Assembly: GCF_900105195.1 (NCBI RefSeq)
Contig: NZ_FNRX01000002.1
Coordinates: forward strand, 1,426,001 to 1,490,000
Reading direction: 5' to 3'
Source: Rhodococcus pyridinivorans
GTDB lineage: Bacteria; Actinomycetota; Actinomycetes; Mycobacteriales; Mycobacteriaceae
DNA length: 64,000 bases
The notes beneath the pieces are model-generated. The model was not told the DNA's origin. It did no database searches and saw only the letters and a program-made list of their open reading frames with translations. How positions within the stretch are numbered: the first letter of the stretch is position 1; each line of letters opens with the position of its first letter. Both the position numbers and the translations under genes were made by a program. Positions 1 to 9,699 of the stretch are shown here, piece after piece.

Positions 1-1608
1 GCGCAGACCGGGATCGTCGTCGACCTCGGTGCGCAGCTCGGAGCGGCGCTCGAAGCCGGTGGCGAACTCGGCGCTTCCCTGGGTGCAGCGCTCGGTGGTG
101 CTCTCGACTCAGGCCTCGAACTCGGCGGATCCTTCGACGTCGGAGGTGCCGTGGCCGGAGCGCTCGAAGGTGGGCTCGGCCTGGGCGTCGGTGCCGCTGC
201 AGACCTGGCCGCGGCGATCGACGCGGCCGTCGAGGCCTCGGGCGGCCTCGGCGCAGATCTCGCCACGACCCTCGAAGGAGCCTTGGGCATCGGCGGCACC
301 CTCGGCGCCGACATCGGGCTTGCCCTCGGTGGCCTGCTGGAATCGGCCGTCGACGTCGGCGGCACCTTCTCGACCGAACTCACCGCGGCCCTCGAGGGCG
401 GCGCCGAACTCGGTGCCGCACTCGGCACGACCCTCGGTGGCGTTCTCGGCGTGGGCACGGAACTGACCGGCGCGCTCGGCACGAGCCTGGGCGGCGTCCT
501 CGGTGGTGTGGCCGATCTCGGCGCCGGACTGGGAACCGACCTTTCCGCCGGTCTCGACGCCGGTGTGGGCGCGACGCTCGGCCTCGGTGCGTCCCTCTCG
601 GCCCTGCTCGGAGCGGGCGGTGGAGCTGCGGCCGATCTCGGCGCCGCGCTGGGGACCGTCATCGAGAACAGCGCGCAGGGCGGTCTGCTCGGCGGTGTCG
701 ACCTCGACGCGGTCCTCTCGGGTGGCGGTGAGATCGACGCTGAGGCCGGGGCGGGCGTCGAACTCGGCACGCTGGTCGGCGGGGTGCTCGGAGGTGCGCT
801 CGGCCTCGAGACCACCGCGGCCACCGAACTGTCGTCGGCGCTGAACGTCGCCATCGGCTCGACCACCGGTATCGGCGCGACCGTCGATTCGACCGTGCAG
901 GCGGGGACGAACCTCGGATCGGATCTGTCGTCCGTCCTCGGCTCGACCTTCGCGACCGGCGGCTCGGCCGGCGCCGAGCTCGGCCTGCAACTCGGCAGTG
1001 CACTCGAGACGGCCGCAGGGTCGGCGTCCCTCGATGCGGGGGCCGATCTCGGCACGCAGCTCGCGTCGACGATCGGCGGCAGCCTCGACGCCGGTGCCGA
1101 AGCCACCGGTCAGCTCGGCTACGCCCTCGACGGCGCACTGGACGCGGCGGCGGAACTCGGGGCCGGAGTGAACGTGGGAGCGGACCTCGGCGCGGCGATC
1201 GGCTCGGGGATCGGCGCGGCCGGTGGACTGGGAACGTCCGTCGATCTGGGTGCAGCCACCGATGTCGAGAACGGGTTGGATCTCGGTGGTGCAGCAGACC
1301 TGGGCGCGGCTGCCGACCTCGGTGTCTCCGGCGGTCTGGAGAGCGCAGCCGACCTCGGTGCCGAGCTGTCCACGCAGGTGGGGACGGCCCTGTCGGGCGG
1401 GGTCGATACGGCCCTGTCGGGCGGGGTCGATACGGCCCTGTCGGGCGGTGCGGACAGCTGGGCATCGGTCGGCGAGGACGTCTTCGGCTCTGCCTCGGGA
1501 GCTGCGGGCTTGTTCGGCGAGGGTGGTCTCACCGCGACCTCCGGTCTCGGCGGCGACTCCTCTCTCGGCGCCACCGACTCCACCGAGCTCGACGAACTGC
1601 TGCCCTGA
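1..1608 (+). CDS. iniB: IniB-like Gly/Ala/Leu-rich repetitive protein (5' end outside window)
   Basis: The reading frame is open from base 1, so the start and N-terminal domain lie left of the window; only the low-complexity body is visible. It is built from short degenerate units of the type xLGxxLG and GAxLGxxL, nearly free of charged, aromatic and Cys residues, and ends ELDELLP. An almost perfect 24-bp tandem repeat near the 3' end encodes TALSGGVD units. The family call rests on composition and on the two dynamin-like GTPase genes directly downstream, the arrangement of mycobacterial iniB-iniA-iniC, an operon known to be induced by cell-wall inhibitors. Molecular function is unknown; a surface or envelope-associated role is inferred. 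A strong hairpin separates it from iniA. Confidence 0.75.
   Translation, partial: AQTGIVVDLGAQLGAALEAGGELGASLGAALGGALDSGLELGGSFDVGGAVAGALEGGLGLGVGAAADLAAAIDAAVEASGGLGADLATTLEGALGIGGTLGADIGLALGGLLESAVDVGGTFSTELTAALEGGAELGAALGTTLGGVLGVGTELTGALGTSLGGVLGGVADLGAGLGTDLSAGLDAGVGATLGLGASLSALLGAGGGAAADLGAALGTVIENSAQGGLLGGVDLDAVLSGGGEIDAEAGAGVELGTLVGGVLGGALGLETTAATELSSALNVAIGSTTGIGATVDSTVQAGTNLGSDLSSVLGSTFATGGSAGAELGLQLGSALETAAGSASLDAGADLGTQLASTIGGSLDAGAEATGQLGYALDGALDAAAELGAGVNVGADLGAAIGSGIGAAGGLGTSVDLGAATDVENGLDLGGAADLGAAADLGVSGGLESAADLGAELSTQVGTALSGGVDTALSGGVDTALSGGADSWASVGEDVFGSASGAAGLFGEGGLTATSGLGGDSSLGATDSTELDELLP
1384..1449 (+). repeat. 24-bp tandem repeat inside iniB
   Basis: Units start at 1384, 1408 and 1432; the first two are identical and the third is partial (18 bp). 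Each full unit encodes eight residues (TALSGGVD), so copy-number change would stay in frame. Confidence 0.85.
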
Positions 1609-1617
1609 CCCGCAGCG

Positions 1618-1653
1618 GTGCGGGCTCCGGGACATAATGTCCGGAGCCCGCAC
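1618..1653 (+). terminator. Strong hairpin between iniB and iniA
   Basis: Arms 1618-1630 and 1641-1653 pair perfectly over 13 bp, and the central ACAT/ATGT can extend the stem. No U-tract follows, as is usual in actinobacteria. It sits in the 71-bp gap of an otherwise co-directional operon, so it may act as a partial terminator or as a processing or stability element. Confidence 0.6.
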
Positions 1654-1679
1654 CGACGGAAGGCGAGTCGACGCAGCCC

Positions 1680-3497
1680 ATGCAGCATTCACCGGATACG
1701 CAGCATCCATCCGATCCTTCGAGACGCCGAGCGCTCCTCGACCTGATCGACTCCGCGATCGCGCGATCTCGCAGCGCCAGGCGCAACGATCTCACCGACC
1801 GGTTGACGGCCGCCCGTACGAAGGTCTCCGACCCGCGACTGCGGGTGGTCGTCGTCGGGGGTCTGAACCAGGGCAAAAGCCGGTTCGTGAACGCTCTGCT
1901 CGGCCTCGAGGTGTGTTCCGTCGGCGACGACGAGACCACCGCGGTCCCCACGCTCGTGCAACACGGGCAGGAGCCGTCCGCCGAACTCGTCCCGACCGGT
2001 TCGGCGCCGCGCATCGCCGTGCCCTTCGACGACCTGCAGCAGGTCGCGCCGCGCAGCGCCGGCCGGGACGTCGACCGGCTCGAGGTGAGTGTGCCGAGTC
2101 CGCTGCTCGCCGACGGACTCGTGTTCGTCGACACCCCGGGTGTGGGAGGCCACGGAAACCCGCACACAGCAGCCACATTGACGCTCCTGGCCACCGCGGA
2201 TGCGGTCTTCGTCGTCTCGGATGCGAGTCAGGAGTTCACCGCACCGGAGATGTCGTTCCTGCGACAGGTGCAGACGTTGTGCCCGGCGTCGGCGGTGCTC
2301 GTCACCAAGACGGACGTGTATCCGCACTGGCGCGCGATCGTCGACGCCGACCGCGAACACCTGCAGCGAGCGGGGATCGACCTGCCGCTGCTGCCCGTCT
2401 CGTCCCTGCTGCGCGAGTACGCCCTGCGCACCGAAGACGCCTCGCTGCAGCAGGAATCCGGCTTCGACGCGATCTACGACTTCCTGCGCGAACAGGTGGT
2501 CGCGCGCAACGCCGACTCGGCGCGACTGTCGGTGGCGCACGACGTGAAGACCGTCGTCGACCATCTCGCGCTCGGATGCGAGAGCGAACTCGCCGCCCTG
2601 CGCGACCCCGACTCCGGGAACGCCGCGATCGAGGACCTGCACCGGGCACGCGCCGCGACCGAGGCATTGCGGACGCGGGCGGCGCGGTGGCAGATCACGT
2701 TGTCGGACGGCATCGCCGATCTCGCGGCCGACATCGACCACGACCTGCGCGACCGGCTGCGCACGGTGACCCGCGACGCCGAAGCGTCCGTGGACGACTG
2801 TGATCCGGGCAAGGAATGGCCGCGGCTGGGGCAGTGGCTCGCCGAACAGGTCGCCGAATCCGTCGGTGACAACTTCGTGTGGGCGCACGAACGCGCCGAG
2901 GCGCTCGCAGGCAAGGTCGCCGAGCACTTCGCACTCGACGACGACTCCTTGCCGTCGTTGCATCTCGGCGACCTGTCGAGACTGCTCGAGCCCGTCGAGA
3001 ACCTGTCCGATCTCGAATCGGGCCGGATCGGTATCGGTCAGAAGGTACTCGTCGGCATGAAGGGTTCTTACGGTGGCGTGCTGATGTTCGGTCTCGTCAC
3101 CACCCTGATGGGGATGGCGCTCGTGAACCCGATCTCGGTGGGAGCCGGAGTCGTCCTGGGTACCAAGGCGTATCGCGACGACAAGCAGGTGCGGCTCGCC
3201 AAGCGCCGCGTCGACGCGAAGAGCGCGATCCGCGCCTTCACCGACGACGTGAGCTTCCAGGTCGGCAAGGAATCGAAGGACCGGCTCCGGCTCATCCAGC
3301 GTCAGTTGCGCGATCACTTCACCGAGATCGCAGAGCAGACACTACGTTCGCTCGACGAGTCGCTCGAAGCGGCCCGCCAGGCCGCGACCGTGCAGGAACA
3401 GGAACGCCGCCGTCGGATCGGTGAACTCGACACGCAGGTCGCGGAACTGGGCCGATTGCGCGAGCGCGCCGCGGAACTCGCGGGAGTGTCGGCGTGA
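1680..3497 (+). CDS. iniA: Dynamin-like GTPase, IniA family
   Basis: A 605-residue bacterial dynamin-like protein. GTPase motifs in order: P-loop GLNQGKS at about residues 61-67, G3 DTPG at 151-154, G4 TKTD at 209-212. A long helical stalk follows, then a hydrophobic paddle around residues 460-490 (VLMFGLVTTLMGMALV and following) and a charged helical C-terminus. Mycobacterial IniA is a membrane-remodelling dynamin linked to tolerance of isoniazid and ethambutol; action at the inner face of the plasma membrane is inferred here. The ATG at 1680 has a GGAAGG-type ribosome site about 14 bases upstream. Its stop overlaps the start of the second GTPase by 4 bp, so the two are probably translationally coupled and may work as a pair. 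Confidence 0.85.
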   Translation: MQHSPDTQHPSDPSRRRALLDLIDSAIARSRSARRNDLTDRLTAARTKVSDPRLRVVVVGGLNQGKSRFVNALLGLEVCSVGDDETTAVPTLVQHGQEPSAELVPTGSAPRIAVPFDDLQQVAPRSAGRDVDRLEVSVPSPLLADGLVFVDTPGVGGHGNPHTAATLTLLATADAVFVVSDASQEFTAPEMSFLRQVQTLCPASAVLVTKTDVYPHWRAIVDADREHLQRAGIDLPLLPVSSLLREYALRTEDASLQQESGFDAIYDFLREQVVARNADSARLSVAHDVKTVVDHLALGCESELAALRDPDSGNAAIEDLHRARAATEALRTRAARWQITLSDGIADLAADIDHDLRDRLRTVTRDAEASVDDCDPGKEWPRLGQWLAEQVAESVGDNFVWAHERAEALAGKVAEHFALDDDSLPSLHLGDLSRLLEPVENLSDLESGRIGIGQKVLVGMKGSYGGVLMFGLVTTLMGMALVNPISVGAGVVLGTKAYRDDKQVRLAKRRVDAKSAIRAFTDDVSFQVGKESKDRLRLIQRQLRDHFTEIAEQTLRSLDESLEAARQAATVQEQERRRRIGELDTQVAELGRLRERAAELAGVSA

Positions 3498-4957
3498 CCC
3501 CGACTCTCTCGCGCGCCCGCGACCTGCTCGACCGGGCACGCGCGTCGTACGGCGGGAACCCGGCCGTCGCGGACCGGCTCGACCACTGCGCCGCGCGACT
3601 CGATCAGCCGTTGCGGATCGCGCTCGCCGGATCGCTCAAGGCCGGCAAGTCGACCCTACTCAATGCGCTTGTAGGACAGGACATCGCGCCCACCGACGCG
3701 ACGGAGTGCACGCGCGTCGTCACCTGGTACCGCAACGGACCCGTGCCGACGGTGAACGCCTGGTACGACGGGAACCGCCGCATGCCGGTGCCCGTGCAGC
3801 GTCCCGACGGCCGTTTGACCTTCGACCTCGGCGAACTCACCGCCGACCGCGTCGACTTCATCGACGTCGAATGGCCGGCCAGCGCGCTGGCGCAGACCAC
3901 CATCATCGACACCCCGGGCACGTCGTCGTTGTCGCAGGACGTGTCGGCGCGGACCCTGGCGCTGCTCACCCCGGAGGAATCGGCCTCCGGTGCCGACGCC
4001 GTCGTCTACCTGATGCGTTCGCTCGGAGCCGCCGACGTCGAGTTCCTCGAACGGATCGGCCGGCACGTCGGCGGGGGATCGGGACCGCTCGGCATCGTCG
4101 GGGTGGTGTCGCGCGCCGACGAGGTCGGTGCGGGTCGTGCCGACGCGATGATGTCGGCGAAGCAGGTCGCGGCGAGGTTCACCGACGAACTCGAACGCAC
4201 CGGACTGTGCCAGGCGGTCGTGCCGGTCGCCGGGTTGCTCGCCCTCGCCGCACGGACCCTGCGGCAGAACGAGTTCGCGGCCTTCGAGGCGCTCGCACAG
4301 GTGCCGGTGGAACAACTGCAGGTCGCGATGCTGTCGGCCGACCGTTTCGCGCGGCCCGACGTCGACCTGCCCGTCGACCCCGGGATGCGGGCACGTCTCG
4401 TCGACCGGTTCGGTCTGTTCGGCATCCGCACCGCAGTGCTGCTCGTGCAGCTCGGCGCGCGCGATTCACCGTCCCTCGCCGCCGAACTCGTCGCGCGCAG
4501 CGGGCTCGACGAGCTGCGTCAGGTCATCGACGTGCAGTTCGGTCAGCGTGCCGATCAGCTCAAGACCCATTCGGCGCTGCTGGCGCTCGAGCGGGTGTTG
4601 CACGCGTGCGGCGACCACGAGCTGCTGGGAGCCGTGCGACGCGAACTGGCCGACGACCACGGCTTCGCCGAACTCCGCCTGCTGGGCAGACTGCGGTCGT
4701 CGTCGGTGTCACTGCCCGACGAGGAGGTCCAGGCGCTGCAGCGCGTGGTCGGTGGATCCGGGATCGGCGCCACCCGGCGCCTCGGTCTCGCCGACGACGC
4801 GTCACCTGCCGAGATCCGCGCTGCGGCCGTCGATGCGGTGCGGCACTGGCGATCCCGCGCCGAACATCCGCTGCTCGATCCGTTCACTGCGAAAGCCGCA
4901 GCGGTGGCAGCGCGCAGTGCGGAAGGGCTGGTCGCGGGAGCCGGCCGACAGATGTGA
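3494..4957 (+). CDS. iniC: Dynamin-like GTPase, IniC family
   Basis: A 487-residue partner of the preceding dynamin. P-loop GSLKAGKS lies at about residues 46-53, switch/G3 DTPG at 139-142, and a G4-like SRADE further on. Unlike the first protein it has no obvious long hydrophobic paddle, so it may need its partner for membrane attachment; this is inference. Mycobacterial IniC is similar in size. Start is GTG at 3494, overlapping the upstream stop (GTGA). Last gene of the operon; a MerR-type promoter for the next gene begins 21 bp after its stop. Confidence 0.83.
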   Translation: MTPTLSRARDLLDRARASYGGNPAVADRLDHCAARLDQPLRIALAGSLKAGKSTLLNALVGQDIAPTDATECTRVVTWYRNGPVPTVNAWYDGNRRMPVPVQRPDGRLTFDLGELTADRVDFIDVEWPASALAQTTIIDTPGTSSLSQDVSARTLALLTPEESASGADAVVYLMRSLGAADVEFLERIGRHVGGGSGPLGIVGVVSRADEVGAGRADAMMSAKQVAARFTDELERTGLCQAVVPVAGLLALAARTLRQNEFAAFEALAQVPVEQLQVAMLSADRFARPDVDLPVDPGMRARLVDRFGLFGIRTAVLLVQLGARDSPSLAAELVARSGLDELRQVIDVQFGQRADQLKTHSALLALERVLHACGDHELLGAVRRELADDHGFAELRLLGRLRSSSVSLPDEEVQALQRVVGGSGIGATRRLGLADDASPAEIRAAAVDAVRHWRSRAEHPLLDPFTAKAAAVAARSAEGLVAGAGRQM

Positions 4958-4978
4958 GCTGTAGCCGAACGATTCGGC

Positions 4979-5009
4979 TTGCACCTCACGTAACGTGAGG
5001 TCATAGCGT
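4979..5009 (+). promoter_or_regulatory. MerR-type promoter with palindromic operator
   Basis: A -35 like TTGCAC (4979-4984) and a -10 like TAGCGT (5004-5009) are separated by 19 bp, the long spacer typical of MerR-activated promoters. The spacer holds the dyad CCTCACGT-A-ACGTGAGG (4984-5000). The only downstream gene is a MerR-family regulator, so autoregulation is likely. Confidence 0.8.
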
Positions 5010-5052
5010 CGATCGTGCCGGCGCACGGAGTGCCGGTGGAAGTGGGTGGACG

Positions 5053-5829
5053 ATGCCGGCGACTGGTTCCGGGCAGCAGACACGTTCCGGACAGCACTGG
5101 AAGGTGGGGCGTCTCGCAGCGGAGACAGGCCTGACCGTGCGGACCCTGCATCACTACGACGACATAGGCCTCGTGCGGCCGTCGGGTCGGACGGCGTCGG
5201 GCCATCGGCTGTACGAGGAGTCGGACGTCGAGAGGCTGTACCAGGTGCTGGCGCTGCGTCAGCTCGGGCTGTCACTGGACGCGATCGCCACGGTCACCGA
5301 CGGCGACACCTCGCTGTCGGAGATCCTCGACGCGCACCGTGCCTACCTGGACGATCAGCTCGCGGCGACCCGCACGCTGCGTGCGCAGGTCGAGATGCTC
5401 TCCCGCACGGTCCGAACGTCGCCGGATGCATCGGTCGCCGACTTCCTTCACGTGATCCGAGGAGTGATCGAAGTGGACGACATCTTCGAAAGGTATTTCG
5501 ACAAGGGACAGATCGCAGACCTCGCGGAACGACGCGCGATGCTGGGCGACGACGTCATCACGGCGGCAGAGACGTCGTGGCAGGAACTCATCCCGCGTGT
5601 CGACGCTGCGCTGAGTTCGGGGATGGATCCGGCCTGTTCGGAGGCCCAGGAGATGGCACGGCAATGGATGGATCTGCTCGAGCAGTTCCACGGCGGCGAC
5701 GAGGGCCTACGCGACAGCCTCTACCGCATGCACGAGGACAACGCGCAGCAGATCGAGCAGGAGTTCTGCGGGCCGAGTCGCGAACACATCGAGTTCATCA
5801 CGAAGGCGAACGAGGCGCGATCTACGTAA
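5053..5829 (+). CDS. MerR family regulator with TipAS-like effector domain
   Basis: A 258-residue cytoplasmic regulator. Residues about 15-85 form the MerR winged helix: a WKVGRLA start, recognition helix VRTLHHYDDIGL and wing GHRLYEESD. A dimerisation helix follows. The C-terminal half (about 135-250) resembles the TipAS/albicidin-binding helical domain that captures small drug-like molecules. By analogy with TipAL it would activate its own promoter when ligand binds; the ligand cannot be read from sequence. ATG at 5053 follows a purine-rich GGAAGTGGG region. It is monocistronic, with a perfect hairpin terminator after the stop and no adjacent transporter. Confidence 0.82.
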   Translation: MPATGSGQQTRSGQHWKVGRLAAETGLTVRTLHHYDDIGLVRPSGRTASGHRLYEESDVERLYQVLALRQLGLSLDAIATVTDGDTSLSEILDAHRAYLDDQLAATRTLRAQVEMLSRTVRTSPDASVADFLHVIRGVIEVDDIFERYFDKGQIADLAERRAMLGDDVITAAETSWQELIPRVDAALSSGMDPACSEAQEMARQWMDLLEQFHGGDEGLRDSLYRMHEDNAQQIEQEFCGPSREHIEFITKANEARST

Positions 5830-5834
5830 GCACA

Positions 5835-5872
5835 GGGACGGATGCTCGATGTCGTCATCGAGCATCCGTCCC
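5835..5872. terminator. Bidirectional hairpin terminator
   Basis: Perfect 17-bp stem (5835-5851 with 5856-5872) and a TCGT loop, between the convergent MerR gene and the AbiEi-like gene. Confidence 0.88.
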
Positions 5873-5884
5873 CGAATCGTGCAA

Positions 5885-6796
5885 TCAACGTCGACGGGCT
5901 CTGCCGGCGGCGCGAACCAGGCGGGCGTGGACGGCCTCGAAGCGGAACAGATCCGCCCACGTCCATCGCACGACCTCGAAGCCCAGAGCCCGGATCGCAT
6001 CCTCCCGCAGCTTCTCGCGATGGACGGTCTCGGCCGTCGCGCCGGGCTCGTCCGAGCCGTACTTGCTCCTTCCGTCGAATTCACCGACCACGCCTTCGTC
6101 CTCCCAGAGGAAGTCGGGACGAGCGACGAATGCTCCGGAAGGGGTCCGCAGCTCGTGCTGCAGCTTCGGCGCCGGTAACCCCGCCGACCGGATCCGTAGT
6201 CGGCTGAGCGACTCGCCGGGACTTTCGCTGCGACCGTCGAGGAAAGCAACGGTCCGCCGGGCAGCGGCGATCCCGTGCCGCATGCCGGACGATGCCAGCG
6301 CATCGAGGAGCAGGGGCGCGATATGGGGATGCGCCCGCAGCGCCGCGTCGCCGGCGATGACTGCCGAGTCCACCGACAGTGTTCGTGCCAGGTCGACAAC
6401 CGTCCGCGCGACGGTCGTGGTGCGCAGACCCGCGACGACGCAGACCTCGTCGGGTTGATAGGTGCACCTGTGTACATGGAGGGTCGGGGTGCGGCGTCCG
6501 CTCGACGGCCGTTCGCGGCTGATGTGCACCGGGGAGAGGTCGACGTCCCAGAGAGGAAGGCCGTGCAGCACCGCAGCGGAGACATGGCTGACGACGGCGT
6601 CCGGGGTGATCCGTCCTTGTCGCGCCAGTACGCGCGCATGGTGCAGGGTGAGCGGGTCGAGGTCCGCGCCACCGTCGACGTACACACCGCGCGTGACGTT
6701 CCGCAGTCGTCCCACACGGACAGCCTGACGGATCTCGTCCGAGGTCGTCCCGCCGGCCAGCAGGTCGGAGCGCAGAAGGAAGTTCGGTTCGTCCAT
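5885..6796 (-). CDS. AbiEi-like N-terminal / DUF559-type nuclease-fold protein
   Basis: A 303-residue protein of a type abundant in Rhodococcus and Gordonia genomes. The N-terminal 90 residues resemble the winged-helix AbiEi antitoxin-like domain (RVGRLRNVTRGVYV). The C-terminal third has features of a PD-(D/E)xK nuclease-like DUF559 fold: RPDFLWEDEGVVGEFDG followed by KY, then EKLREDAIRALGFEVVRWTW. No AbiEii-like toxin partner is next to it, so it is not a classic two-gene toxin-antitoxin pair. ATG at 6796 was chosen because the reading frame beyond it is compositionally unlike the family; no strong ribosome site is seen. Function unknown. Confidence 0.68.
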   Translation of the reverse strand: MDEPNFLLRSDLLAGGTTSDEIRQAVRVGRLRNVTRGVYVDGGADLDPLTLHHARVLARQGRITPDAVVSHVSAAVLHGLPLWDVDLSPVHISRERPSSGRRTPTLHVHRCTYQPDEVCVVAGLRTTTVARTVVDLARTLSVDSAVIAGDAALRAHPHIAPLLLDALASSGMRHGIAAARRTVAFLDGRSESPGESLSRLRIRSAGLPAPKLQHELRTPSGAFVARPDFLWEDEGVVGEFDGRSKYGSDEPGATAETVHREKLREDAIRALGFEVVRWTWADLFRFEAVHARLVRAAGRARRR

Positions 6797-7030
6797 GCAG
6801 TGAGGGTCGTGTACGGCGACGACGGACCCGGAGCATCGAAGCCCTCGACCCGACCACCTGTGGATCGACGGGGTCCCTGTGGACAACCCGTCCTTGCGCA
6901 CCGGTGCGGACAGTGGCGCGTTGTCGACATCGGGTATCGGTCCCCGAATCGAGCAGATGCGACCGATCGAAGTGATGTGCGCCACCCTCGGAACAAAAGT
7001 CCACGACCTGCCGTTGGATGAGTCAGACAA
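6797..7030. other. Intergenic region upstream of the dnaK operators
   Basis: Together with the operator region it forms the 388-bp divergent gap between the AbiEi-like gene and dnaK. No convincing gene or RNA was seen in this part; it must hold the promoter for the leftward gene. Confidence 0.5.
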
Positions 7031-7051
7031 CTTGAGCGCATAAGACTCAAC
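7031..7051 (+). promoter_or_regulatory. HAIR operator 1 for HspR upstream of dnaK
   Basis: CTTGAGC-N7-ACTCAAC against the HAIR consensus CTTGAGT-N7-ACTCAAG: one mismatch in each half-site with exact spacing. A plausible dnaK promoter (TTGACG at 7057-7062, CAGGCT at 7081-7086) lies just downstream. Confidence 0.85.
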
Positions 7052-7084
7052 TTCACTTGACGGCGTGGACCGCTCGGGTGCAGG

Positions 7085-7105
7085 CTTGAGTCGACCGCGC
7101 TCACC
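7085..7105 (+). promoter_or_regulatory. Degenerate HAIR-like site 2
   Basis: A perfect left half-site CTTGAGT, then 7 bp, then a weak right half GCTCACC. It abuts site 3 and could allow cooperative HspR binding. Confidence 0.5.
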
Positions 7106-7124
7106 TGAGCCGAACGGGCTCAGG
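7104..7124 (+). promoter_or_regulatory. HAIR-like site 3 upstream of dnaK
   Basis: Perfect inverted repeat CCTGAGC-N7-GCTCAGG with the exact HAIR geometry, differing from consensus at two positions per half. It lies between the presumed promoter and the dnaK start. Confidence 0.65.
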
Positions 7125-7184
7125 TCGGGCATGGAACGTTTTCGCGGCGCGCACGCGTCGCGGCAGGAACATTGGAGGAAAATT

Positions 7185-9022
<1,838 letters not shown>

Positions 9023-9026
<4 letters not shown>

Positions 9027-9667
9027 GTGCCGACAAGCCCGAGCAGGAACCGGTGACCGTCACCGACAAGCGACGGATCGACCCTGAGACCTTCGAGGTG
9101 CGCGACCCCGCCGAGGAGCCGCGCGCCGAGGAGGGCGAGGTGATCGAGTCGGTTCCTGCGGAGGGCGACGCCGAGAAGGCCGAGCGGACCGAAGGACAGT
9201 CGCAGGAGGCGAAGGAACTCGCCGAGCGCACCGCCGACCTGCAGCGCGTGAGCGCGGAGTACGCGAACTACCGTCGCCGCGCCGAGGCGCAGCGCACGGC
9301 GATCGCGGAGGAGGCCAAGGCCTCCGTCGCGGCGAAGTTCCTCGACGTCCTCGACGACCTCGACCGGGCACGCGCCCACGGCGACTTGGAGACGGGTCCG
9401 CTGAAGGCACTGTCCGGCAAGCTGACCGGTGTGTTCGACAGTGTCGGACTCGTCGCGTTCGGTGAGGAAGGCGACGCCTTCGATCCCGAGTTGCACGAGG
9501 CCGTCCAGATGGAAGGCGACGGTCACCACCCGGTGCTCGGGACGGTGCTCCGCAAGGGTTACCGCTTCGGCGACCGCATCCTGCGGCACGCGATGGTGAC
9601 GGTCACCGACGGTGATCCGGCGGACACGCCGGGTGACGCGCGGTCGGCGGAGCCGGGCACAGAGTAA
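9023..9667 (+). CDS. grpE: Nucleotide exchange factor GrpE
   Basis: A 214-residue DnaK co-chaperone that releases ADP. An acidic, disordered N-terminus (about 70 residues) precedes the long coiled-coil helix with [17 protein letters not shown], and the C-terminal beta domain carries the family signature region [19 protein letters not shown] and [16 protein letters not shown]. Start GTG at 9023 overlaps the dnaK stop (GTGA), indicating coupled translation. Second gene of the HspR-controlled operon. Confidence 0.97.
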
Positions 9668-9699
9668 GAACAAGAAAACGCGAGAGGAGGAGACGCCCG

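Noticed and set aside
109..1710. A 533-codon open frame antisense to iniB, plus several other long frames over it
   Set aside because: Open frames on both strands are expected in this very GC-rich repetitive gene; the antisense product is Arg/Glu-rich without domains, and the plus frame fits the iniBAC context.
5707..7104. Long minus-strand frame over the AbiEi-like gene
   Set aside because: Different frame from the protein with recognisable domains; Arg/Ser-rich low-complexity product.
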